A program made the position numbers and the translations under genes. Below the pieces are notes generated by a model. That model was not told the origin of the DNA. It did not search any database and saw nothing but the letters and a program-made list of their open reading frames with translations. 64,000 nucleotides of DNA from Eumeta japonica (Eukaryota; Arthropoda; Insecta; Lepidoptera; Psychidae). Positions 1 to 11,167 of the stretch are shown one piece after another (within the stretch, counting starts at the first letter, position 1; the number at the start of each line of letters is the position of its first letter). Where the stretch lies: positions 620,001 through 684,000 of the forward strand of contig BGZK01000072.1 in assembly GCA_005406025.1 (NCBI GenBank), given 5' to 3'.

Positions 1-1060
1 CAAAATCTCGCACACATATTTAACCGGTTCTTATTTAATTTTACTTGATCTTACATGACCAATTATTGTAGTTCCGAAATGATATTTTTCTTACATTTTG
101 AATACCAAAGCCACAACATTAAAAAAATGTAGCGATTACGTAGCCTATATAAAGCGCCTCACCACCTAAATTCGAATACAAACACTTTACTCCGACTGGA
201 AAACGGAACCCCGCAGTTTTTAACGTCCAAAGTCACTAAACAAAGACAATTTTTTTCACATCTTTCATTCGAGTTAATCTCATAATAGCAAATACACTTC
301 TGTCTTTAAATTTTACTACAAACAAAAAAAAAAAACTTAGAGTGGATAAATACATCACACTCTCCAAAAAGGCTAAGCGCTCGCTCAGATGTTCGCTTAG
401 AAAATGTAAAAACATCCTTCTGCGTCAACGAATAAGAGAAGATTGTGAGCACAGCCGGAAGAATTTGGAAAGTGGTACGCGCGTGGGCGGGCGAGGCGCG
501 CACGCTCTTGACGAATCTCCGCGCGTCTACTCCGGCAATTACAAAGTTTTCACCCGACGACAACTTTGCTCCACTTAATATGTGTTTTATTTACTTACGT
601 ATCTACCCGTACAATTTACGAAAAGTATTTATGTGTTAAATTTGTCAAATATACACTATAATAAACAGACGCGATAGAAAATATTTTTCAAACGTAACTT
701 ACTGCATTAACTTTCTAAAATGCCGTCACGAGATTATCGGATTCTCGGTAATAATACGATATTCATCATAACGAATGCATCGGATGCACCGTCGTGTGTG
801 GTGTGCCGGTGGGAAGGGATACAATCAACGCTAATAAAATCTGAATCAGTAGTCTTTACTAGCTGTCTTAGATTACCATTAAGTTGTATTTATTTTTCGT
901 AATTTTCGAATTTGATCTCATCTTTTTTTTTATTTTCTAAAATAGAACTTAATTATAAATAACATTATGTCTAGCTTTATGCTTTCGACTACGACCTTAT
1001 GTTCATAGAATGATTTTCTTCATCTCTTATATCGAACTACTTGCCTATCCATCATGATCG
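1..1060. other. AT-rich non-coding DNA
   Basis: I see no gene or recognisable repeat here. A short GC-richer patch lies near 476-512 (a run of gcgcg/gggcg). Open frames in the area are short, overlap each other and show no domain. If the exon at 11168-11720 is agrin-like, this is part of its intron. Confidence 0.5.
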
Positions 1061-1135
1061 CGATCACGGTCCTGTCCACCATTTCAATACCAATTCCACT
1101 GTCAATTCTATTCCTGGTTCCGATCATTTCAAATA
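1061..1135 (+). repeat. TCGAT/GATCC-type degenerate array fragment
   Basis: The stretch alternates pieces such as 'atcgcgatcacggtcctg', 'caattccactgtcaattc' and 'ggttccgatcatttc'. This is the same pyrimidine-biased vocabulary as the arrays at 9341-9450, 15290-15550 and 41770-42062. It is short and degenerate, so membership is inferred from texture only. Confidence 0.4.
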
Positions 1136-1459
1136 TTGATTACATCATTCATTACATTTTCGCATGGAATTAATAATACCTTCAACATCCTGATATAAAA
1201 TAAGCCTTATACAAAATTTAAATTCCTAAACTTATTAGTTTGGACATATATCTATATACATAGTTACCCTGAATGTGATATTTGAAGGTGTATGAAAATG
1301 GAGGGGACGGTAAGGGAAAGCACCAATTGTAACTTTTGTCTATTGTATCTTTACACATATCCGAAATTACTAAACAGATTTGAATTTAAATCAGTTTGAA
1401 TCAAAGTCGGAAGGTTGATGAAGGTCCAATCCATACTAATATACTTTATATTTTATTAT

Positions 1460-1755
1460 GATATTAGTATGGTTTGGAAAGTCCGGAGCGAAATTGCAAT
1501 GGAAATCCGCGGAGGGAGCAGAATCGAAAGCGAAAACTAAGATCAAAATTGAGAACGAAACTGTTAAAATCTGGATCAAAAAGTATCGGATAGGGATTAG
1601 AATTAAGAATGTAACTGGGATTAAAATCGAGAACATTATGGGAATCAAAATTGAAAGCGGCAAGGCGTTAGGATTGACAGTAAGTTCTTTCCCTACAAAA
1701 GAATAATGAACATATTCTATGTCCAACTAGGCGGAGCCGCAGGCAAAAAGGTGGT
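1460..1755 (-). repeat. Modular head-plus-array repeat, copy A (reverse orientation)
   Basis: Read on the minus strand it begins with a head, 'gcctgcggctccgcctag', then 'aatatgttcattattcttt'. These match in order the heads at 9676, 16743 and 40441. It continues into an array of 'tcgattttaatccc / tcaattttgatcttag / tcgattctgctccc' words (about 1490-1690). The array stays open on both strands because the words are mostly 6 or 9 bp long, which explains the low-complexity reading frame (I/K/E-rich on plus). It is not a protein gene. Confidence 0.6.
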
Positions 1756-2449
1756 GTACAACATTTGATATCATATTTCATTCCCTTGAAGATTCACTTT
1801 CACAAAATAATAAATAACATTTCTCTGTTTTGCAGTAATTAATAGCTTTAATATCGATTTTTCCATTTGTGACGTTAGTAGTTTCGCTTTTGTGTATAGC
1901 AGTACGTCACTGTTTTCACCCTCTTGGAGGTTACATTTTCAAAAACTTCTTATTGATGTTTATCTACATTATAAAAAAAGCCTTGTACAAAATTTCCTAT
2001 GCCCAGCATTTCAGACTGTGCAGTTACTAACACATAAATAAACCATCACTTGGTATCCCAGGCCGTCGATTTTTGTTTTATATATTTAGATGCATAAAAA
2101 GGAAATCACTGCAATACGTATATACGTTTATTACATTTCTAATTTAAAATCTTCATTGGTATTTAGTGAAAATGTTATTAGTGTATTTTTTACAACACTA
2201 ATATAATTTTAGAAAATACATTTTTTTATTTCAAAATAGCAATTTTATAGAATAATATAGTTTAACAAATTGTAATAACCAAACGTAATTTTTTTTCTAT
2301 CCTGATTTCTCTTATTGTACACTGACTTTTGAGGCTTTATAAATTTAAAAAAACTCAAGTTTCACAGCATCTTACACTCTTTATTTGGATTAAAAAATTC
2401 CTCTGTACTCAAGGTATAGAAATGGGCCTGTAGCTTTAGTTCGATGATC
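1756..2449. other. AT-rich non-coding DNA
   Basis: Homopolymer-rich AT sequence with no recognisable gene or repeat. Confidence 0.5.
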
Positions 2450-2660
2450 ATTGACTTTGTTCAGCGCGTCGGCTGCGCGCACCGCGCAGCATTCACCGTC
2501 GCATGGAAGCACATCGTGCGTTGGCAGTCGGGTAGCCCTGTGCGCTTCACGGCCGTAACGCCCGCCCATGTAGCGGGCGGCGAGCCAAGATACTAGCTTA
2601 CGCGGCAACGTTCCGCAGGAAATTCCCACATCCACTCGAGATTCACGGTAAATCATTCGT
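2450..2660. other. GC/CpG-rich patch in AT-rich DNA
   Basis: Dense CpG sequence ('gcgcgtcggctgcgcgcacc', 'cgtaacgcccgcccatg', 'gtagcgggcggcgagcc') stands out against flanks that are mostly A/T. An 88-codon frame crosses it on the minus strand, but the residues are arginine/alanine-rich without domain, signal peptide or convincing splice sites. A conserved non-coding or regulatory element is a possible reading. No function can be assigned from sequence alone. Confidence 0.35.
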
Positions 2661-3569
2661 CGTGGAAAGGGCCAAAATTCAAGAAATTGTCCCGAGTAAG
2701 TTCGTCACATCACTATCGAACACTTTTTGACGTTGCGAACTGCACTTTAATTATTGAAATTCGAAAATGTTTAAACTTTAAAGATATATATTCTGTAATT
2801 CGAAGAATATCCCATTTTTTTTGTAACCGAAACAATATTTTTACATCACATTCCACTTGAGAATTAAACTCAATTTAGAAATCAAGTTGTATAATCCAAA
2901 ATCATAAAAATTAATTTAAATAAAAAACTAAATGTACTATCAAAATACCACTGTTAGGAATGACGTTTTTTTCAATATATGCAAAATAACTAAAATTAAA
3001 GAGTTTCATTTAGTTTTCCAGGAAAAATATTTATTTGAAAGAAAATAGATACAAAATAGTAAATTATAAATTGTATAAAAAATATTAAATAATAAATTTC
3101 AAGAGAGAGAAGGAGAGAAGAGAGAAAGAGAAATTTACATGACGGAGCATAAAGCTTTTTCGTTATGTTACAATTTCTACCAGTCGACTCCTACCGCAAG
3201 CCGCGATAAGGAACTTCGTTCCAATTGTAAAGACTCAATAATTATAATAAAGCTGAGTGTACAAGCCTTTCTGGAGGTGGAGGCGAGCGGCCGCGCCGGC
3301 GCCGCCGATGCGCCGATGGTATCTGACGCGCCGACCTCCGATTGTGCACTCCAGATATTGGCACCCCGACACATTCGCTGTTTTTTTTTCCTACTTATTT
3401 CATCGTTAAAGTTTATTTATTTGTATTAATTAACATAATTAGATACCTTTCAACGAAACAGCTTCACGTAAGAAGTTTTGTGGAATCACGTAACATTTTC
3501 AATTGAAAATATTTCTTATATAAATATTTCGTATATTCTAAATTTGCTAAACGAACTGGGATTCATAGT
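2661..3569. other. AT-rich non-coding DNA with a purine tract
   Basis: Contains a GA-rich simple tract at about 3104-3131 ('gagagagaaggagagaag') and a small GC-rich patch at about 3275-3345 ('gcgagcggccgcgccggc'). No gene is recognisable. Confidence 0.45.
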
Positions 3570-3640
3570 TGCAAAAACCGGCCAAGTGCGAGCAGGACTC
3601 GCACACCGAGAGTTTCGTATTACAATACAATATATTTATG
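3570..3640 (+). repeat. Dispersed repeat with 'accggccaagtgcgag' motif
   Basis: The run 'aaaaccggccaagtgcgag' followed by 'caggactcgcacaccgagag' and 'tttcgtatta' is a motif I associate with many lepidopteran repeats, where it sits near one end of a dispersed element. A worn piece of what looks like the opposite end of the same kind of element occurs at 53335-53440. The repeat superfamily is not resolved here. Confidence 0.55.
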
Positions 3641-5460
3641 TTAAATACTTAAAGGAAATTTGTTTTCACTTATTCATTTACGCATTTTTTGTTTATTCAT
3701 ATAATTTCATTCATTGTTTTCCTGAAAATTACACTATGATTACGCCAAGTTTGCCGCATAATACTATAGAGCAAAAATAAACTGATACGCCTTAAGTATG
3801 CACTCACCTACTTAGTGAGTGTCAGTTTATGCTGGCCACTGAAGCGAACAGAAGAGAAGCGAAGTACAGACTTCTTATAAGTTTTCCTGTAATCTATAAG
3901 TAAATAACTATTTTTTTTACTCTTTTCAAATTTTTTATGTTGCATTACTTTCGGAGATAAGGATGGAAATGGTCAATTTTCAATTTTTTTTTAAATAATA
4001 CTAAAATTGTTTACTTTAAAATTATAAAAAAAATATGCATTCGAAACCCTCACAATAAGCACTTTAATTCGGTATGTCATATGGTACAGTTTGCAAAATT
4101 TGTTTGAATTTTCTTATCCGCAAAAGTTACCTACATATTTAAAATTACTTACTTTACATGTCCGTGTTTGCGTTAGAGGCGTATGTACGTGTACTAAACC
4201 TCAATTTTATCGGTCTATTAGATTCACTATAAAATATCTGCGACAGATGGGCAGACAGATAGATGCACGGAGGTACGAAACTAAAAAAGGCCTACGACAA
4301 GTTGGACTCCCATGGTGAAGATTCCATCTTCACCTCGCGAGTCCTCAAAGCAACATATTTATAGACATTTTATCTTCACGACTATTTTGCGTTTCTTATA
4401 GAAATTTAAGAATTTAGTTTAAGTATTCTGTAAAAACTTTTCCATTTTTAAAATGGTATTATATCCCTGCTCATACAACACTGAACTAATCACATTAAAA
4501 ATAAACCCATTTTTATTGGATTATAATTCATCGGCAGAACGTCGGCAATTAATATTTGTGTTATTAATATTTATGTATACCATATTTTAATTTCATTACA
4601 TTAATAAATTAATATATACGTTAGTAAATAATTTTTACTAAGAACGCTTCAGAACTTTTGGTAAATATCTCTTGAAGTATTTTCTAAACTATAATAGAAT
4701 TTGTAGTAATTATATAAAAAAGTTATACGAACGACATAAAATTATCATCTGCAATTTATGTAATCATGTAGATCGGAATATAAAGACATCACGTTCGATA
4801 ACGGCATAACACGAACATCCAACACCCCACAAATTATCGCAATCAACAAACAGCGATGTATCGGGACACAGTTTAAATATTTAACGTTTACAACGCCCAC
4901 CGTCATCGTTCAATAAGGTCAACACAGTTACGCGGTGCAAACATTCGTGCAAACGTTCGCTGTTTACAACAAATCATTTACTACGCCCGCCGTGGCGATT
5001 CGACGTCCGCACACAGCGAAGTCCGTACGAATATTCGGCACGAGGGGAACGGCGTTCGCATGCACATGTGCATCTAATCACCGGAGGAGCTTCCAATATC
5101 CGCGGACCGGTCCGCCCGATATGCGCTGTTCGACATCGCTTTCCACATTCTTGCAGCGAACAATACCGACACGCGCCTAGTATTCTCAGTTCAAGTCGAC
5201 AGAATAAAAGACTTGTAGCGTTCGCTGTGAGAAGTAATCTCCACGCTTTATATTTACGAACAAAGACGGAAAAGGTTGTTTACGCGTATTAAAAAATACT
5301 GATTTGCTACTCCCACTACGTTTCTATGTAGAACAAAATGTTTTCATTGCTGTTTGTCCTTTGGCCAAAATTTAAATAACGTTTCGTTAAATTTATATAG
5401 ATATATATATTTAATAGTTCATGAAAAATACTTCCATTGAAGTTTTAACAAAATAATGAC
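3641..5460. other. Non-coding DNA, no gene recognised
   Basis: AT-rich, with a worn 'gacagatgggcagacagatagatg' type tract at about 4244-4268 that may be the remote end of the repeat at 3570. The 4780-5290 stretch is less AT-rich ('caacgcccaccgtcatcg', 'ctacgcccgccgtggcg') and carries two short overlapping open frames, but neither has a domain or a splice-supported structure. Confidence 0.45.
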
Positions 5461-5503
5461 GTTAATCCATGTGAAAATAGTATTTATTTTCACATGGTTT
5501 AAC
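5461..5503. repeat. Perfect-core inverted repeat (hairpin)
   Basis: Arm GTTAATCCATGTGAAAATA (5461-5479), loop gtatt (5480-5484), arm TATTTTCACATGGTTTAAC (5485-5503). The inner 13 bp pair perfectly and the full 19-bp stem has one mismatch. At 43 nt it is too short for a typical animal microRNA precursor. A collapsed foldback element or cruciform-forming site is more likely. Confidence 0.85.
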
Positions 5504-5960
5504 GTATTCCAAGGTTCAACGGAATACAATAAATAGCACTTACCTACTTTGTCTCGGCATGAAAACCATAAATCAAGCCAACGAGACTTTGCGATCGTAA
5601 GTTAATTTCCGAAGAAAACGACACAACCCCTCGGCACGCGCGGCGGTGATACAATTAACATTATAAACGCTCTGAACACATTCGTTCCATTAAGTTAACG
5701 AGCAGCTGTCGGGACGTCGATCAAAATCACCTCTTAATGCCCTCACGGTGCTTAAGTTTAACCCGGTGCCGGTCCATCACTTATTTAACGTTTTAAACGA
5801 TTGTTGTTTAAATTCCTTAGCCCGGGCAATTATTACTTTTTGGGGTTCCGCGAAGCGATATCCGAGACGTAACACTCAATCTATCCGTTCATTTGTCTGT
5901 ATTTGTTTGTATGTCGCGAGCTTTTTTTTTTACTTACGAGATCCTTTGACGTAGATCGAT
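5504..5960. other. Less AT-rich block, candidate non-coding element
   Basis: From about 5560 the sequence has mixed composition with CpGs and compact words such as 'cgagcagctgtcgggacg' (an E-box CAGCTG at 5702-5707) and 'cacctcttaatgccctcacg'. No extended coding frame with domain content is present. It has the look of conserved regulatory DNA, which cannot be proven without an alignment. Confidence 0.3.
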
Positions 5961-7532
5961 TATGGAGATGGCAGTCGTTAAATTAAAACTAAAGGAGAAT
6001 TATTAGACTTTAGTGTTTAATAACACATATCTACATTGTATAGGGCTACAGTGAAATACGTATAGATAGTGAATACGTATAGATATTATAAAACGATTGG
6101 TTCTGCGATGATACAGACCAAATACATCGAAATGGTAAATGTTACTAGATACTTACATAACTCTAAAATCATTTCAGTGACCGACTAGTGATTAGGACGC
6201 AAGTGCGAGCTCAAACAACCAGCACCATAGTATACTTTGTAACTCGTGCATACATTAACACGACAGTTATCGCTTATTCTGACGGCCGACGATATGTCAT
6301 GATGAAACCCGGATGGCGGAAAATGTTCGCCAATATCCTTCAGCAACAAAGGAAGCTCCCGAGAGGCCTTCTATTGTATTGATATATGATACTAGACATA
6401 TTGATTCTTAGAGGAATTTCATATCCAGCACAGGACAAATATATGAGTTACGCGCAGGCAAGTCCCAAACTATCAAATTACCATTATGTTGTATTCGTAT
6501 GGTTCTATTATCAATTTAAATTAAATTATGATTTTACTGATTTGTGTTTAGCAAGTTTTAATTTGCAGTTTACTATCAAATCTGCCCTCAAAATTAAATT
6601 AAACGTTAAATAATTATGTTTCAAATGCGCTTAAAATTGTTATCATTTAGATACCACATTCTTACAAAATGCAGACGTAAAATAGAAGCTACCGCTGTTG
6701 CGTTTTGACCAGTGAGAGAAAGTTCCGATGGACTACTCTCCCGTGCATCAGATATCCTATTCCTCCCTAACAGTTCCGGTGGTCTACTCCGCAAGGATAT
6801 CTGGTGGAGGACTGCGACTCCTTTAGAGTTACGAGTGTTTATGGACAGCGGTGATCACCTACTTACTTTACAGCGCTCGCATTATCCTTTGACCCTCAAG
6901 CATGCAATATAAAAAATGTGTGATACTACAACAGTGTTATTATTTAAATCCTCCATACGAATCAACTCAGTGCACGAGGCCACCTTTAGTCCCAAGCGAC
7001 GTGGAACGCGGGCAGTAAGTGCAGATAAAAAAAAATATAAGTTACTGCCATAATCATGAACACAAATTAAATTTTCATGCGGTAACTTGAACGCCTTAAT
7101 TTTATTTTCTCCGCGGACGTTTAACATACGTTATTCAACAAGATGAGGTTACAAAATAAAAAAATATTTTTCCTTCGTTAACGTAGATTTTTCCAAAAAT
7201 ATTTTATAGATTTATTACCGCTGTGGTAACCAAAGTGTTTTTTTTTTTTGTAGTTATGCTTCATTGGGCACGTCCGGGTGAAAAGATTAGAATGTATTTC
7301 ATTAAATTATGGAAGTTGCGCACATCGCTAAGACACCATGACGTTAGTTTTGTATCATAAACTTACGGAAGTTGTGGGCACCGATGTAAAACCCTATGAA
7401 GAGATTTAGTTTCAAATGAAAGTTCAGACGCCCGACTCGCATGTGTGTTCTCTATTTCAGTTTGTTGTCATTGGTCAATGGATACGGTGCGTGTTATAAA
7501 CCTAATATCATAAAAACGGTATCGAGCCACAA
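5961..7532. other. AT-rich non-coding DNA with one small inverted repeat
   Basis: No gene recognised. CAGATATCCT at 6749-6758 and AGGATATCTG at 6794-6803 form a perfect 10-bp inverted repeat. The flanks hold an imperfect direct repeat ('gttccgatggactactc' near 6722 and 'gttccggtggtctactcc' near 6773), so this spot is probably a small worn repeat. Confidence 0.45.
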
Positions 7533-7742
7533 TAATGTGTGTGTGCGTGCGTGCGCGATCGCGCATATATGCATGCTTACGTGAGTGTATGCGTGTGTGC
7601 GCATGGGTGTGCGCGCGCGTGCGTCCGTGCGCGCGCGTTCGTCCGTGCGTGCATGCGTCCGTACGTACATGCGTGTGCATGCCTGTATGTCTGTGTGTGT
7701 GTGTGTGTCTGTGTGTGTATGTGTGCGTGTGCGTGTGTGTAT
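7533..7742. repeat. TG/CG-rich microsatellite
   Basis: About 210 bp of alternating pyrimidine-purine sequence: (tg)n interrupted by gc, tgcgtgcg, tgcatgcg and cgtccgtg words. All plus frames and two minus frames stay open over much of it simply because the repeat lacks stop codons, so the apparent Cys/Val/Arg and His/Thr/Arg proteins are artefacts. Alternating CG/TG tracts of this kind are classical Z-DNA-prone sequence. Confidence 0.9.
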
Positions 7743-8149
7743 TATTTTTCTTATGAATAAAAAAATAAAGTTGTATTTATCAACGATGCGGGAAAAAAAC
7801 ACATTCGATAAATTTTTGACAAAATTTGTATGTAAACTTATTTTAAATATCTAGGTACGAATTTTTGATGGCCCTGAATTTGGCTGATGTCTACCAAATT
7901 TAGAGTGATATTTTTATATTCACGTAATTATTTCTTTAATAACCACTAGATTCATTTAGGCCATCATGTAGTATACACATAGGACTACTCACGTTATAAA
8001 ACAACACAAAAGTTACATTCACCTTTTAGAACTGGCTGTCGTGAACTGAGAACTTATAAAATTAAATCCATTGTCCGATAGCGAATATTAATGTACATAT
8101 AAACGATGTATAATTCTAAAATGTGATAAACCCTTAAAACACTTAAGGG
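7743..8149. other. AT-rich non-coding DNA
   Basis: No gene or repeat recognised. Confidence 0.5.
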
Positions 8150-8420
8150 TTTTGTCACGGTCGCGCTACAAACGTGGAAGAATATTTTGTTCCGGGTCGC
8201 GCGATCGCTCACCTTTCCTGGGCCCCTCCAGTATCTCCCGGCCCGGCCGCGCCGCGCCGCTTTATCGATGTTTCAGCTCTTTGAAATCTTCAATTACGGA
8301 AAGCCGCCGAGTCAACGATTATTGCTTACGGAGGAGGCGCGCGGGCGGCGGGGGGCCGGGGGCCGGCTGAAGGGCTTATCGGAAGAGCGAACTTCCAAAT
8401 CAATTGCGAAACGTTGATTC
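8150..8420. other. GC-rich island with guanine runs
   Basis: Begins 'gtcacggtcgcgctac' and includes 'cggcccggccgcgccgcgcc' and three guanine runs at 8343-8345, 8350-8355 and 8358-8362 plus a GG at 8365. This is one run short of a strict quadruplex motif on the plus strand. Two overlapping open frames cross the island with no recognisable domain. It may be a regulatory island or an alternative promoter inside the presumed intron of the agrin-like gene. The sequence supports only the composition. Confidence 0.4.
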
Positions 8421-9340
8421 TTCAATAGCGTGAAATGACCGGGAGTCGATGGGAATTCCGTTCGTATTATTTTATGCGCGATCCGTTCCGATTCCGGATT
8501 GTATTATTTTGCTTTTGCTCTAGAAAATGTAAAAAACATACTTTTTGCGCATTTCGCACTAAAACTTCGTAAAGTTTGAGTTTGGAGTCCGTTGTTTGAT
8601 CTTTATTGATAGGACCTAAAAAATTCAACCACGAAAGCCGAGAACATTAAATTCATTTACACTCAAAAAATTGTTTGTCTATAAAATGGGTTTACGGACG
8701 ATAATTTTTCATGATAATGTCATGAGAAAATATTGACTAATAATCGCATACTTTAATGAATTTAATTTAATTATTATCAGTGAATTATCATTATTTCGTA
8801 TAATACAAAGAAGGAGTTAATTGAAATTGTTGTAATAAACAATGGAAACCACATTAACTTTTCACTTTACTTTATAAACAGTGACAAAACAGTTCACATG
8901 TAGGTTGTATGTTGCCGCTGTCTCTCTTCTGTTCGGACGCATCGGGCGGTGGAGTGGAAGAGAGATAGATGCGTCACAAGACGAACGCTTAGGCCGATTG
9001 TGCCTCTCTATTGTTCCCCGCTCTCGCTCGCACGCTCGGCTCAGGCGGAACGCGACAAAGAGTCCGTCATGCTTTTTCGTGCGTACAGCCGGCGTTCATC
9101 GATTTATAAGATGTTTTCATGTCAAGGAAAGTGCATAAGTTCAATGTTAAACATGCATATACACGCGCACTAACGGTCACTCGCCCGCTTCGTTGCACGT
9201 AATTTAAATTTAGCAGTTTTTTTTTTATTATTCAAATATGGCTCGGGTTTAGATCCCGTGGACATGGAATGAATTTTTTAATCTTTATTCATTCATTCAT
9301 TCATCATTCAGAAATTCTTCATATATCGGCTGATGTTTTT
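8421..9340. other. Non-coding DNA, no gene recognised
   Basis: AT-rich apart from about 8900-9080, where composition is mixed ('gctctcgctcgcacgctcgg'). The short open frames there lack domains. Confidence 0.45.
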
Positions 9341-9450
9341 GTCAATTTTGATCGCAATCGCGGTCCTGTTCTCGATGTCAACTCTGGTTCCGTTGCCGGG
9401 TCTGGTCTCCGTTCCGCTCTCGATTCCAAACACGTTTCTATGCCGACCTC
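9341..9450 (+). repeat. TCGAT/GATCC-type degenerate array fragment
   Basis: Successive words 'caattttgatcgcaatcg', 'cggtcctgttctcgatg', 'tcaactctggttccg', 'tctccgttccgctctcgat' match the array vocabulary of the modular repeat family. No head motif immediately precedes it. Confidence 0.5.
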
Positions 9451-9675
9451 GGTCCTCCTTTGGGCATTAATGATAACGAACACTCAAACAAACAATATCA
9501 TAAGAATTCTAAAATCATCTATAAGTGATTCCGCATTGAATGATCAAGTCCCAAATAGATACGTTCAGTAATTTACACTTGATTGCGTGACATAGAAAAT
9601 TATTTTCATTATGTATAGGTACAATCGTTACCCGTCCGTGAACTAATAATCGGCAATATATGTTTTTTTATGATT
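9451..9675. other. AT-rich non-coding DNA
   Basis: Nothing recognised. Confidence 0.45.
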
Positions 9676-9750
9676 CAGATATGCCCGTGGCTTCATTCGC
9701 GCGTGTATATAATGAATCCCTTCATTTTTAATATCAACCGTTTACACTGT
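9676..9750 (+). repeat. Modular repeat, copy B head
   Basis: The run 'cagatatgcccgtggcttc' then 'gcgtgtatataatgaatccc' and 'ttcatttttaatatc' matches in order the heads at 16743, 40441 and (reversed) 1752. It leads directly into the 36-bp minisatellite, placing that array in the same slot as the degenerate arrays of the other copies. Confidence 0.65.
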
Positions 9751-10114
9751 CAATTCTGCTCCCGATCACAGTACTGTTTTCGATCTCAATTCTGCTCCCG
9801 ATCACAGTACTGTTTTCGATCTCAATACTGCTTCCGATCACAGTACGTACTGTTTTAGATCTCAATTCTGCTCCCGATCACAGTACTGTTTTCGATTTCA
9901 ATTCTGCTCGCGGTCACAGTACTATTTTCGATGTCAATTCTGCTCCCGATCACAGTACTGTTTTCGATTTCAATTCTGCTCCCGGTCACAGTACTGTTTT
10001 CGATCTTAATTCTGCTCACAATCACAGTACTGTTTTCGATCTCAATTCTGCTCCCAATCACATTACTGTTTTCGATTTCAATTCTGCTCCCGATCACAGT
10101 ACTATTTTTGATGT
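9751..10114 (+). repeat. 36-bp minisatellite, ten tandem copies
   Basis: Ten copies of a unit starting 'caattctgctcccgatca' and ending 'cagtactgttttcgatct' run head to tail at 9751, 9787, 9823, 9863, 9899, 9935, 9971, 10007, 10043 and 10079. All are 36 bp except the third, which is 40 bp through a 4-bp insertion (gtac doubled). The two 18-bp halves agree at about 12 of 18 positions, so the unit is itself a doubled 18-mer. Because 36 is a multiple of three, several frames stay open (on minus, a 12-residue repeat rich in S-R-I-E-I-E-N), but there is no start context or splice evidence for a gene. There is no spacer/repeat alternation, so it is not a CRISPR array. Confidence 0.95.
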
Positions 10115-11167
10115 CAATTCTTTTTCCGTTGTCAAGTTCAATCCCGATCCCACTAATACAATAGCGGTCTCGATGTCAGTTTTGGTCCTTCTTGGTTATG
10201 TAATAAGTATATCGTATTATATCCTATTTAAGAATATAAGTTACCTTTGTGCTAAATTTGATTACAATCCGTACACGTATCAATCAGCATATAACAAATG
10301 TCCATACAAACATGTTTTTAACCTTTTTTTTGTATTATGAATAGCCTATAACCGTCTACAAACGGTTTCGCGACGAATAAATTGTCAAAATCCCAATCAC
10401 ACTCCGTCCAGTCGTTAGCGTATGACTAACATCTATACAAACACACTTTTACATCTTTTGTATTATATATAGCCCATAACGATATAAATATAAACACCCC
10501 ACACTAACATATTTTTAGACAGACGATTCGCGTCAAATGGTCATGGTCCCGTGCTAATACATTGAGTAGTTTCTAAGATCTTAGGAGTCAAAGACAAAAC
10601 ATTTTTACTGTGTATATACATATATGTATTTATATACATGTATAATTTTAGCTATTATTCCTCTAATTAACGAAAAAAAATTAATATTCCTTTATTTAAT
10701 AGCTATAAAAAAACTACGACGTAAAGTTACTGTTTGGAAATATGGAGATATAAACTGTACAAACGTATAAATTTATTTAATACCTATCCTGTTCTTTAAG
10801 CGGTGCGTCATAATTATATATTTTTGGTAACTTAAAAAATGCATATTATCTTTAATGCCTTTTTATCCTTAACATTAGTAGCGTAAGTAAATTACTTCTA
10901 GACTTTTACACCTTTAATATCAATTTTAAAGAATGTAAAACATTTCAATTATTTTAGACATTTGATAAACTGCTATACGTATGTATGGAAATGCTAAATC
11001 GCTCAAAATAAGAAATTTATAAAATTCATACGGCATCCGCTAATCTTCCTTAATAAAAACACAAAATGATCATAACATAAAAAAATGTTAATCTAAAGAC
11101 GCACAACTACAGCAGCCGCTAAGGTGGCTAGCGACTTAAAAAAGTTAATGTGACGAGATAAGGTTAC
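10115..11167. other. AT-rich DNA, probable intron of the agrin-like gene
   Basis: A degenerate tail of the array runs to about 10190 ('caatcccgatcccactaat'). After that the sequence is AT-rich with no exon recognised. It lies immediately 3' (minus strand) of the splice donor at 11167/11166. Confidence 0.5.

Noticed and set aside
7468..7854. Several overlapping Cys/Val/Arg- or His/Thr/Arg-rich open frames
   Set aside because: They are translations of a TG/CG microsatellite in several frames and both strands. The repeat simply lacks stop codons.
9751..10114. Repeat array resembling CRISPR or a repeat protein gene
   Set aside because: Units are directly tandem with no unique spacers, the genome is eukaryotic, and the open frames follow from a 36-bp period divisible by three with no start or splice support.
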